A stretch of DNA of 64,000 nucleotides, from NCBI RefSeq assembly GCF_026914185.1, contig NC_070572.1, positions 1,550,001 through 1,614,000 on the forward strand, written 5' to 3'. The stretch is from Puccinia triticina. Lineage: Eukaryota; Basidiomycota; Pucciniomycetes; Pucciniales; Pucciniaceae. The translations under genes were made by a program, and so were the position numbers. Below are positions 43,286 through 52,411 of this stretch, piece after piece. Each line of letters opens with the position of its first letter. Position 1 is the first letter of the stretch. The notes beneath the pieces are model-generated. The model saw only the letters and a list, made by a program, of their open reading frames with translations. It searched no databases and was not told where the DNA came from.

Positions 43286-43531
43286 ATAATGGAAAGGGGA
43301 TATCACTCACCTAACTCAGGGGAAGTCTTAGTACTCCCCTACTTAGTTAGGAGGGGGCGGGGGAGCTGGGACTAAGAGGGCGCCCGGACCGGTGCCTGTG
43401 ACAGTCTAGTGATTGTTCCTGTGAGTACGCGGGAGGCACGGCTCACGACTATTTTTTTGAGCTGCAATTGGTTGACCTTGTAAGCATTGACCCTTGTGGA
43501 GTTGGTGTACAACACGGGAGGTGGGAGGGTT
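43286..43531. other. Short spacer before copia-2
   Basis: No gene seen. A 30-40 bp stretch from 43312 (CTAACTCAGGGGAAGTCTTA) also occurs on the other side of the solo LTR at 42226. Confidence 0.4.
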
Positions 43532-43980
43532 TAAGAGAGTATGAGGCAAAACTATAGATGGATTTCTGTCGGACAAGAGAACAAACAGAGAAAATAAATA
43601 ATGAAAGAAAGACAGAAAGACATGAATATACCCAGAGGACCAGGATGGAAAAGCGAATACAAGAAGAAAAACAAACAAACAAAGAAGGGGGGAGACTGAG
43701 AGAAGATTAATCAGCACAGGAACAATGAGCTATGGGAAAACACAAGAGATAGAGGGAGAGACAAGTACCACTACTCTAACTCTAACAGCCGTGATCCCGT
43801 GACAGCAACAATGATGATGAGTGATGTGATTGTTTATTTGTTTGCTAGTGTGTTGGATTTGGTTGATTCCAGACGGGATGAGAAAAAAACAGAGGGAGCG
43901 GGCAAGCTCAAGCTCAGTTTAAGACAGTTGGGAGCACAGACTGCGCGCAGCGCGCGCGACCTCAAACCTGAAATCTGCCA
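43532..43980 (-). repeat. Copia-2 3' LTR
   Basis: Matches 51025-51638 apart from the MITE. The inner edge (ATCTGCCA on plus) follows a G-rich tract on the minus strand (ATGTGGGAG). The outer edge is uncertain by a few bases. Confidence 0.85.
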
Positions 43981-44006
43981 CTCCCACATGCTCATTGCCG
44001 ACTAGG

Positions 44007-45784
44007 CTATGAGCACAGAAGGTGAAGACCCTTTAGCGCCCTTTTGATGGACACCTTGCCAACCGCTTTGGTGAGAAAGTCGGCTAGCATCCTGTTGGAA
44101 GGGATATATTTGAGTGTGATGGACTTGATCTTGATCTGCCGTTGTATGAAGTGGTGTCAGAGGGACATGTGCTTGGCTTTGTAGTTCGAGTGGTTGGACG
44201 CATTGTTGGCTAGTGCAATGGCTCCCTGATTGTCATCAAAGATTTTTGTTTGCCCCTGAATCTTGATGTTGAAGACTTTCTTTAGGAGAGTCTTGATCCA
44301 CATGACTTCCTTGGTTATATTGCCCAGAGAATTGTATTCTGCCTCTGTTGATGAGAGTGATAGTGTCGGCTGTTTCTTTGACATCCAGGAGATCACATTA
44401 CTGTTCAGCAGCACCAGGTTTCCTGACACAGATTGTTGGGATTCCGGACATGATGCCCAATTGACGTCCGCATGTCCAATTAAAAATTTGCTTCCCAGAG
44501 GTTTCCAGTTAAATCAAAGACCAATGTCTCTGGTACCTTTCAGATACCGGAATACTTGTATGCCAGCCTCCCAGTGGAGCATCCCTGTTTGATTCAATTA
44601 ATATTGAGATAACAAGCTCACAGCAAATGTTATGTCTGGTTGTTTTGTTACACTGAGGTAATTGAGAGCCCCAACAAGCAACCTGTAATTCTTCCCGGAC
44701 TCCAGGAAGGCTACCCTCTCTGCCTTCAATTCTTTGACAAGATGGTGGACTGGTTTCATTGGAGTTGAAGCTGGGTATAGATGCTGGATTCCAAAACGCT
44801 CGAGTTGAGTGTCTATGTAATGGCCTTGTGACAAGGTGACCAACCCAGCCTCCTGAGTTACATTCATTCTGAGCAAGAGGCTTGACTCTCCAAGGTCTTT
44901 GATCTGGAACCAACTTCTGACTTTGAATAACTCGGGGTCCTTGCTCAAAATTGCAAGGTCGTCAACATGCAGATACAGGAATGTACCCTTCCTCCAGAAG
45001 ACGCAGGGTTCCGCGTCACATTGACAAAACCCAATTTTAAAAAGCCACTCTGTTAGTGTCCGGTGCCATGCATTGTGTGCCTTGTTCAGTCCATACATTG
45101 CATTTTTGAGCTTGAGGACGTGGCCTGATGGCACCTTGACTCCTGGCGGTGGATTGATGTAGATATCCTCATCAAGAGTGGTGTTTAAGAAAGTGCTCTT
45201 GATGTCTATCTGATGGAATAATAGGTTGTTCTGAAGTGCGTGGATGATCAGCATCCACAGCAACACCATTTTACCCATTGGAGCATAGGTGACAAAATAG
45301 TCTTTGCCTTTGACCTGCTGGAAGCCTTGCACACAGAGTTGGGCCTTGTACTCAATGGGGATGTTGAACTGTTTTTTTTTTATCTTGAAAACCCACTTTC
45401 AATTGATGCACTTCATACCCTTTTTCTTCCGCACAATGATCCACACATCATGATTGTCCATGTTTGTGATTTCCTTGTCAATGGCCTTCTTCCAGAAGGA
45501 TGAGTTGGCTGAATTAATGACGTGAATATACAACTGCGGGTTGTTGGAATTTTCATTTTCCGTTAGATATATGAGTATTCAGTTTCCCCTGCGGTCTACT
45601 GACAGGATGTTGTCAGTTGATATCTTGCTACTGATGTTCTTTGGGGCTACACAAATGGAGTCAACCCTTGTTTTGGTCGTGTCATTTAGGGAGTCAGTGG
45701 GAATGACAGGCGCCTGTGTTGCTTCTTCCGCCAGAGCTGGGGAGGGAGTGTCCGCTACTTGTTGCTCAACACCAGCTTCAATCA
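44007..45784 (-). pseudogene. Copia-2 reverse transcriptase and RNase H
   Basis: RT begins before 45332 with the segment FWKKAIDKEITNM and has VQGFQQVKGKDY, IDIKSTFLNT, AMYGLNKAHNAWH and the active-site LYLHVDDLAIL. Then come LVGALNYLSVTKQPDITFAV and, in a second frame, the RNase H part with SMSKKQ-like SWMSKKQPTLSLSSTEAEY and DDNQGAIAL. It ends ADFLTKAVGKV near 44040. Stops near 45407, 44598 and 44157 and frame changes break it. Confidence 0.88.
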
Positions 45785-45845
45785 CATCATAATGAACAAG
45801 TGAAAAGAAAGGTCCGAGTGAAGTGGGTGTTTAACCCACAACCTT

Positions 45846-45872
45846 GTGTACTGTGAGTGTCAAACTCACATA

Positions 45873-45906
<34 letters not shown>

Positions 45907-45916
45907 TTAAGTACAC
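45846..45916 (-). ncRNA. tRNA-like sequence in the TRIM LTR (left copy)
   Basis: On minus a 71-nt cloverleaf can be drawn. The 7-bp acceptor stem is GTGTACT/AGTACAC, followed by a D arm (TA, ACTC, loop, GAGC), a 17-nt anticodon arm, 4 variable bases, and a T arm GTGAG-TTTGACA-CTCAC. The D stem has one mismatch. The anticodon arm is poor (loop CATGAAT). The T loop departs from TTCGANY by one C-to-T change. It is unlikely to work as a tRNA but keeps the pol III promoter layout. A second T-arm-like hairpin lies just downstream, near 45823-45840. Confidence 0.6.
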
Positions 45917-46184
45917 ATTGCTATGTAGCAGTTGAATACAGTACAAGTATGCTTATGATGATGTGTGGTGTTGCCTCCAATGGTGATTGGATGTGTAAGC
46001 AACAATTTGTTAAGCAGTGCTAGATTGACACTTCAACATTCCCCCATGCTTGATACAGGGTTGCACACAATGCACCAATTTTTCCAAGTTCAATTTTGAA
46101 GCAGCAAGGGCTACCTGGGCTCATAACCTAATGAACAAGTGAAAAGAAAGGTCCAAGTGAGGTGGGTGTTGAACCCACAACCTA

Positions 46185-46211
46185 GTGTACTGTGAGAGTT
46201 AAAATCACATA

Positions 46212-46253
<42 letters not shown>

Positions 46254-46255
46254 AC
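46185..46255 (-). ncRNA. tRNA-like sequence in the TRIM LTR (right copy)
   Basis: Same 71-nt layout. Here the D arm is perfect (TAGCTCAATGG matches the A-box consensus, GCTC/GAGC pair) and the acceptor GTGTACT/AGTACAC is kept, but the T arm is mismatched. A better B-box, GGGTTCAACACCC, in a perfect 5-bp hairpin lies about 14 bases downstream. Taken with the left copy, the LTR ancestor probably had both arms intact. Confidence 0.6.
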
Positions 46256-46463
46256 ATTGCTATGTAGCAGTTGAATACAGTAGATGTATGCTTATGATGA
46301 TGTGTGGTTTTGCCTCCAATGGTGATTGGATGTGTAAGCAACAATGTGTTAAGCAGTGCTAGATTGACACTTCAACACATCATCAGACCCCTCTTCCATT
46401 TCATCAAAGCCTTCCTCTGAGAGCAGAGGTTATAAAATTGATGAGGGATTGTTGACAAGGACC

Positions 46464-47152
46464 TGAAGATTTGATGATTTGTCGGGTGTTAAGTATGCCC
46501 GATGATGATGAAGATTGATAGAATAAAAGAATTCTAACCTGAAGATTTGATGATTTGTCGCGTGTTAAGTATGCCCGATGATGATGAAGATTGATAGAAT
46601 AAAAGAATCTGATAGGATTCAGTAGTAGTCGGAGTGATGTGAGAAATGGCACGACGACGAATTTGAGTCAACAAGAACGGAAACAGTTTTCCTTTCTTTA
46701 GTTATTTTGGTTTATTTGATTGATTGACTAAAGAAAAGAAAGGAAATAAATGAAATGACAAAGATATACTGACTCTAACCTGAAGATTTGATGATTTGTC
46801 GGGTGTTAAGTATGCCCGATGATGATGAAGATTGATAGAATAAAAGAATCTGATGAAATGAAAAGATGTTAGAAAACACGATAATAAGAAGTCAATATGT
46901 GAATGATTTTGTACCTGATAGGATTCAGTAGTAGTCGGAGTGATGTGAGAAACGGCACAACAACGAATTTGAGTCAACGAGAACGGAAACTAAAGACAAC
47001 AACATGAAAAATAAAGAAACAGAGAATAAAGAAACCATAAGCTTCCTCCTACTTCGCCAAACACAAGAAGAATCGAATTGAGAGACTTACCAGTTTTCCT
47101 TTCTTTAGTTATTTTGGTTTATTTGATTGATTGACTAAAGAAAGGAAAACTG
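46464..47152. mobile_element. Composite repeat insertion in copia-2
   Basis: Flanked by GGACC on both sides (46459-46463 and 47153-47157). Inside, a ~70-bp unit starting TGAAGATTTGATGATTTG occurs near 46464, 46541 and 46789. A second unit (GATAGGATTCAGTAGTAGTC) occurs near 46611 and 46916. An inverted pair with the arm TTTTCCTTTCTTTAGT lies near 46690 and 47095. The class is not clear. The ends are not simple TG...CA. Confidence 0.55.
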
Positions 47153-47157
47153 GGACC

Positions 47158-47940
47158 GGGCTTGATCCGAGTTTTGATTGAGGCACTGATGTGGTGTTTT
47201 GTTTTTGCATATGATATTGAATAGTTGTGAAGATTGAGTAAACTGGTCAAAATTCAATAGAGGTTGCCCAAGTATTCCAGGAAAGGTGCCCTCGTCAAAC
47301 TTGACATTCTGTATGCTAAAAAATTTCCTTGACAACAGCTTATAGATCCAATATGACAAGTAGTCATTCTTGTATCCCAGCATAATACCCCTTTCTCCTG
47401 TATGGAGAAGTTTAAATGTCCATCGTTCCTTTGGTATGAGCAAGTCTGTAGAGCACCCAAAGGGTCTTAAAACCTCAAGATTAGCCTCTTGACCCATCCA
47501 TGTCTCGTACAGAATGAGGTTCTTGCGATTTGCAGAGGGAATCAGGTTGGCAAGTTTAGTTGCAGTATTGACTGCCTCAGCCCAGAATTTCTTCGGTAGC
47601 CTTGATTGAACCAGTAGGCATCTTGCCTTGACCAAGATTGTCTGATTTGTCCTCTCGGCCATCCCATTGTTTTGAGGGGTATACGCCGGCAATACTAGAT
47701 GAATGATACCGCTGGACTTGCACAGATTACCAAAATTGTCATTTACAAACTCGCCTCCTCCGTCCGAGATGATAGCTTTCAGTTTCTGACCTGTTTGAGT
47801 TTCAGCCTGGATCTTGAACGCAACAAAAGAATCAAAAGCTTTTTCCTTGGTCTTCAGAAATTTTACTGATTTGTACCCGCTGTATTGATTGACTAGTGTC
47901 AAAAAATACCGATATCCAGCTGTTGATCTTGTGGGGAACA
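47158..47940 (-). pseudogene. Copia-2 integrase, distal part
   Basis: Open from the hAT insertion to about 47135. It carries TLVNQYSGYKSVKFLKTK, then ISDGGGEFVNDNF (second Asp), AYTPQNNGMAERTNQTIL (Glu) and the post-core region LPKKFWAEAVNTA and LRPFGCSTDLL. The first Asp (VHMDLIGLFP) lies on the other side of, and is split by, the insertion at 47949-48791. All three catalytic acids are kept. Confidence 0.9.
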
Positions 47941-47948
47941 GTCCTATC

Positions 47949-48791
47949 TAGAGATGGCCAAACGGGTCCGGGTACCCGCGACGGGTGCGGGTACTTGCTG
48001 TGAATTTCTCCAATTTTGGACACCCGGACCCGGACACGGCACCCGCCGACGGGTACCGCACTGGTGACTGATTGAGTGGGGTATGTACACACCTCTCTCA
48101 ATGACCGCACATTGAGCGGGGTGCACATCCCACTCGATGACCGGCCATCGAGTGGGATGCGCACTCAACCCAATGACCGGCCATTGAGTGGGGGTGTAGG
48201 CCGGTCATCGAGCAGAGTACACACCCCGCTCCGTGGCCGGCCATCGTGATCACCCCACTCGATGTCCGGTCATCGCGTGGGATGTGGAGGTGTGTACTCC
48301 GCTCAACGATGGCCGGTCATCGAGGGTGTGTACTCCACTCAATGACTGTTCATCGAGCGGGGTGTGTACTCGGTGACCGGTCAATGGTCATCGAGTGCGC
48401 ATCCCACTTGATGGCTGGTCATGGAGTGCACCGGCCATCGAGTGAGATGTGTATCCCGCTTGATGTCCGGTCATCAAGCGGGGTGTGTACTCCGCTTGAT
48501 GTCCCATCAAGCGGGGCGTGTACTCCGCTTGATGTCCGGTCATCAAGCGGGGTGTGTACCCCCCTCGATGGCCGGCCATCCACTGCTGACTTGGCGGGTA
48601 CCTGTTTGGTACCCGGGTACCTGTTTGGTACCCGGGTACCTGTTTGGTACCCGGGTACCTGGTGATTTTCCGGCCCAAATTGCATACCCGGACCCGTACA
48701 CGGCACCCGCAGACGGGTACTCAAAGGGCAGTGGCGGGTACCCGCCAACGGGTGCGGGTACCGCCAAACGGGTACCCACTGGCGATCTCTA
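47949..48791. mobile_element. hAT-like non-autonomous element B with palindromic array
   Basis: Terminal inverted repeat TAGAGATGGCCA (left) and TAGAGATCGCCA (right, reverse complement), with an 8-bp target duplication GTCCTATC (47941-47948 and 48792-48799). The length is 843 bp. Subterminal parts are rich in CGGGTACCCG. The middle (about 48060-48590) is a tandem array of short inverted units of the form CATCGAGYGGGG/CCCCRCTCGATG, later CTTGATGTCCGGTCATCAAG. No gene. Confidence 0.9.
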
Positions 48792-48799
48792 GTCCTATC

Positions 48800-49836
48800 A
48801 AGTCCATATGAACAGCCTCAAGTAAATTAAAGTGACTACTTTAAATTTGATTTTGAATGGAAGAGTTTTGAATTTGCACACCTTGCAGACCTCACACTCA
48901 GATATCTCAGAGTGGGGCATCAGGATCTTCTCATACCTGGGATTTGGATGTCCCAGTTGCACATTCCAGTCTGGAGACGCAGCACTTGAAAGGTAGCACA
49001 AGGAATTCATGTGCATTTCATCAAAATTAGAAGAAGGAAGTTCTAAAAGGTTATTTTCAACCAATCCGTGTAGGATGAAGTTTTGATCAGTGGTGATCAA
49101 GACCATATTGTCTTGAGTTTTCTCAAGAACCAGACTCCTTTTGAACAGGTGCGGGACAGACAACAGGCAGCAATGCAGGGTCGGAACCAGTAAGACTTTG
49201 TCCAGCAAAAGTTTCTCTCCATTCTGATTGAAAAGCACGGCGGTTCCCATGACTGTGGCATTGAGAAAGTTCTTGTGTTCCCCGGTTGAGATGCAGATAC
49301 TGGTTTCTGCAATTGGTGTGAATATTGCTAGATTGTTTACCATGTGGTGTGTGGCACCTGTTTCCGTAAAAATGGGCTTGCCTTTGGTTTCAACAAGCAA
49401 GAGAGAAACTTTGGACTCATGGCCATTGTTGACCTCTACGAGTTGCGTGGCGGGCACAGAACTTGAGGATGGAGTGCCCCAGGAAGCTGGATGGAGATTT
49501 GGGTGAAGTTGCCAGCAGTCATCTGCATTGTGTGATGTGACCACCGCATTGTGCTTCCCAGGTTCTCTGGGTTTCCTGTTCACACCAGGTTTGGCAGATT
49601 CGCAGCAAGGTTTCTGAGACCAACAATTCTTTCCTTTGGTACTCCTTTTTGACTTGTGCATCAGTGCTGATGCCGCTAATTCTTTAGTTGTTTTTAGGAC
49701 CGGTTTGGAGGTCTTTTTGGCTTTTCGAGAGGTGTCAAGGTGAACCATCTCCTGCAGTTTGCCAAGCATGTTGGTAGGATTCTCGCATATCACCTTGTTC
49801 ATGATGATGTTTTCAAAAAGGTTGTACATGTCTTTG
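48800..49836 (-). pseudogene. Copia-2 gag C-terminus, protease region and integrase start
   Basis: The frame contains KKTSKPVLKTTKELAASALM, then a cysteine cluster (CWSQKPCCES), a segment AVVTSHNADDCWQLHPNLHP (zinc-knuckle remnant), and a protease-like FTETGATHHMVNNLA in which the expected Asp-Ser-Gly reads Glu-Thr-Gly. The pre-integrase stretch WNVQLGHPNPRYEKIL with CEVCKVCKFKTLPFK (zinc binding) follows. It ends at hAT element B. The altered protease motif would kill the element. Confidence 0.85.
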
Positions 49837-49844
49837 GAAAGCTT

Positions 49845-50509
49845 TAGAGATGGCCCCAACAAACCCGTCACGGGTACCTGCTATCCGCTGGCAGGTACCC
49901 GCCCATGGTCGGCGGGTACCCGCCAGCGTGTGTGTGTTTGGTTGCGGATGCTGGATTTCTGGGAGAAATTGAGCGGGTACCCGCTCTTGTTTGGGCAGGT
50001 GGCGGCTGCCACAACAACCGGAAGGACTGGGAAGGCCTTCCTTCTGGTCAAAGAGGTTCTGTAACCCTTTTGACAGGAAGGATTCCTTCTGGTCAAAGAG
50101 GTTTTGCAACCTCTTTGACTGGCCTTCCAGTTGAAGAGGTTACAAAACCTCTTTGACCAGAAGGATTCCTTCCAGTCAAAGAGGTTACAAAACCTCTTTG
50201 ACTGGAAGGAATCCTTCCGGTCAAAGGGGTTACAGAACCTCTTTGACTGGAAGGCCTTTCCAGTCGAAAGAGGTTTTGTAACCTCTTCAAAGGTCTTCCA
50301 GTTGAAGAGGTTACAAAACCTCTTCAAGCGGAAGGATTCCTTCCAGTTGAAGAGGTTTTGCAACCTCTTTGACTGGAAGGAATCCTTCCGGACAATTTTG
50401 AGGGGCAGGTACCCGCTCTGACTGCCCCAAGTGGTGCGGGTGCGGGTGCTGGTGTCAAACTTTTGGCAAAAAAGCTGGTGGGTACCTGGGTTCACAGGGG
50501 CCATCTCTA
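49845..50509. mobile_element. hAT-like non-autonomous element A with palindromic array
   Basis: Terminal inverted repeat TAGAGATGGCCCC on both sides, with an 8-bp target duplication GAAAGCTT (49837-49844 and 50510-50517). The length is 665 bp. It has the same TIR and the same CGGGTACC-rich subterminal part as element B, but a different middle. Here an array (about 50040-50395) of GAGGTT and AACCTC palindromes linked by TTTGACTGGAAGGATTCC is seen. The array is open as repeated peptide on both strands by chance of its period. Confidence 0.9.
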
Positions 50510-50517
50510 GAAAGCTT

Positions 50518-50982
50518 GGCCAGGATCGAGAAGCTGAGTATGTTGTCTGGGACACCAAGATTGAGCATTCTGATCTCATTAAGCATCTTTTGCATGTCAG
50601 TGATGAAGTCGCCCAACATTCCTTTGTATTCATACCGCATGAACCGGAGCCAGACTCTGCCTTTGTTTTTGACTGATGTCAAGGCAAAGCAAGCAAGAAT
50701 ACTGGCCCATATAGCAAAGGGAGACTTGGTAATGTTGGGTGTGACCACGGTTTCAAAAACTGGTTCGCTGATGTGGCTCATGAGGATGTGGACCACTTCG
50801 GCATGCTTTGAGGCGACTGCAGCTGCGGCTTCTCCTGCAAGATCGACTGGAGGTTGAAGTACATACTTGAGAAGATTGGTATGACAAAGGTAAGCCGTCA
50901 TTTGCATTGACCACTGGAGATAGTTAATGGTTTCCGTGAGAGCGGGAATATTGGTCTTTGTATGTAGATCATTCTCCGCCAT
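50518..50982 (-). CDS. Copia-2 gag, N-terminal part
   Basis: Starts MAENDLHTKTNIPALTETIN and has the copia gag signature YLQWSMQMTAYLCHTNLLKY, followed by SPFAIWASILACFALTSVKN and LGDFITDMQKMLNEIRML, ending LAKLS at the hAT insertion (residues continue KDMYNLFENI on the other side). Open throughout; only the insertion breaks it. Confidence 0.9.
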
Positions 50983-51024
50983 TTAGATCCTCTAGATGTT
51001 TTGGGGCTGCTTGAGACTGTAAAT

Positions 51025-51638
51025 CTAAGAGAGTATGAGGCGAAACTAGATATGGATTTCTGTCAGACAAGAGAGCAAACAGAGAAAAGAAAGAATGAAA
51101 GAAAGACACTGCCAGCATAATTGGCTGGGTTGAGGTTATCCCAGTTAAACTGGGATGCACTCAACCAATTTAAACTTGGGCAATCTCAACTGATGAAACC
51201 CCCCTTGAGTTTATATTAAATTGGTTGAGATCAACCAAGTTTAAATTGGTTGAGTGCATCCCAGTTAAACTGGGATGACTTCAACCCAGCCAAATATGCT
51301 GGCAGTGAGACAGAAAGACATGAATATACCTAGAGGACCAGGATGGAAAAGCTACGACAAGCAGGAGACAAGAAGAAAAACAAACAAACAAACAAACAAG
51401 AGGAGAGACTGAGAGAAGATTAATCAGCACAGGAACAATGAGCTATGGGAAAACACAAGAGATAGAGGGAGAGACAAGTACCACTACTCTAACTCTAACA
51501 GCCATGATCCCGTGACAGCAACAACAATGATGAGTGATGTGATTGTTTGTTTGTTTGCTAGTAGCTCAAGCTCAGTTTGAGACAGTTGGTAGCACAGACT
51601 GCGCGGAGCGTGCACAACCTCAAGCCTGAAATCTGACA
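51025..51638 (-). repeat. Copia-2 5' LTR, with MITE inside
   Basis: Matches 43532-43980. It contains the 201-bp insertion 51107-51307, and its right part differs by several substitutions from the 3' LTR. Confidence 0.85.
51107..51307. mobile_element. CACTA-like MITE
   Basis: A 201-bp insertion beginning CACTGCCAGCATA and ending TATGCTGGCAGTG, flanked by AGA on both sides (51104-51106 and 51308-51310). The empty site is visible in the other LTR near 43612. Terminal inverted repeats extend about 65 bp with few mismatches. CACTR-type tips and a 3-bp duplication are the marks of the EnSpm/CACTA superfamily. Confidence 0.9.
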
Positions 51639-52411
51639 AGGGGACATACTTGTTGCTCCCTGCATTGAATCTGCTGTTAAATTGTATGGGTTTCAGCTAT
51701 GGACCTCAAACCTGAAATCTGACAAGGGTACATACTTGTTGCTCCCTGCATTGGATCTGCTATTAAATTGTATGGGTTTCAGCTATGGAGTAGCTGACAG
51801 AGATGAATATGCTGTTATATGAGCCACTCACAGTTTGGCCAGTGGTTATATGATATATCCCTAGAGAGGGGGAGGCTGAATGGTTTCTGGTATGCCAGAG
51901 ATTGTATAGGTGAGTAAGTGTTTGGAAGGATTCCAACTGGCTTGGTGCTTTTCAAGGATGGTATGGTAAAAATGGTGCCTGGGTGCCATGGTTGGCGGTT
52001 CAGGGGCAGAGTATGGCAACTTGGCTGGTTGAATGCTGTACATGGCATTTGAAATGCAGTATGATTGGGTGGTCCAGGGCCACAAGAAGGTGGCAAAGTG
52101 GCAGCAATGTGACCCAGTTGGTGGTCCCATACCATGTTTCACGTTTTCTTTGGCCAACCTCCATATTACACCCCTGTAGCCACAATGTGGTGCCAAAAAC
52201 AGTGTTAATTCTGACGTAAGCCAGTCGGCATGCGAATGTCGATCGGCCAACCCAGCAACACAGCACATCCGCCGGACCCCGGTTCTCTCTGCCACGACTC
52301 CGCTGATGCACATTCACCACCCGAACAGCGCTTGCTAGTCTCACCGCCTCGTTTCACCCGATCCCACCCCATCATCTCCTGCTCTCCCCAGTCAGCTGCC
52401 AGGCGCAAACG
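51639..52411. other. Flank of copia-2 and upstream region of coronin
   Basis: It begins with a ~86-bp tandem duplication (51617-51702 and 51703-51788) that includes the last bases of the LTR. The rest holds no recognised gene, though both strands have open frames. The last ~150 bp before the coronin ATG are C/T-rich (CTCCTGCTCTCCCCAG), as in many fungal promoters. Confidence 0.45.

Larger units (their letters stand above)
45790..46377 (-). mobile_element. Miniature LTR retrotransposon (TRIM) with tRNA-like LTRs
   Basis: Two LTRs of 249 bp (45790-46038 and 46129-46377), about 5% different, flank only 90 bp of internal sequence. The interior contains a primer site complementary to initiator tRNA-Met (GGTTATGAGCCC on minus, next to the right LTR) and a polypurine tract (GCATGGGGGAA on minus, before the left LTR). 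The target duplication is CATCA (45785-45789 and 46378-46382). Removing it restores the copia-2 frame (EEGSDDVIEA). With no coding capacity it depends on proteins from another element. Its primer site matches copia-1, suggesting a copia-type helper. Each LTR contains a tRNA-like sequence. Confidence 0.9.
43532..51638 (-). mobile_element. Ty1/copia retrotransposon (copia-2), heavily interrupted
   Basis: LTRs at 43532-43980 and 51025-51638, the latter enlarged by a 201-bp MITE. Minus-strand order is gag (50982), zinc knuckle and protease region, integrase, RT, RNase H (to 44007). Four insertions break it: a miniature LTR element (45790-46377), a composite repeat (46464-47152) and two hAT-like elements (47949-48791, 49845-50509). 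Removing each with its target copy restores the frame at three of these joints. LTR outer edges are not canonical and no target duplication was certain. Confidence 0.9.

Noticed and set aside
45846..46255. Functional tRNA genes
   Set aside because: Anticodon arms are mispaired and each copy has a broken D or T arm. They lie inside LTRs, so they are tRNA-like promoter or relic sequences.
48246..48792. Protein-coding frames in the array of element B
   Set aside because: Same reason; the peptide only mirrors the tandem DNA units.
50093..50421. Repeat protein open on both strands in the array of element A
   Set aside because: The frame stays open because the palindromic unit length is a multiple of three. 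It lies inside a non-autonomous transposon.
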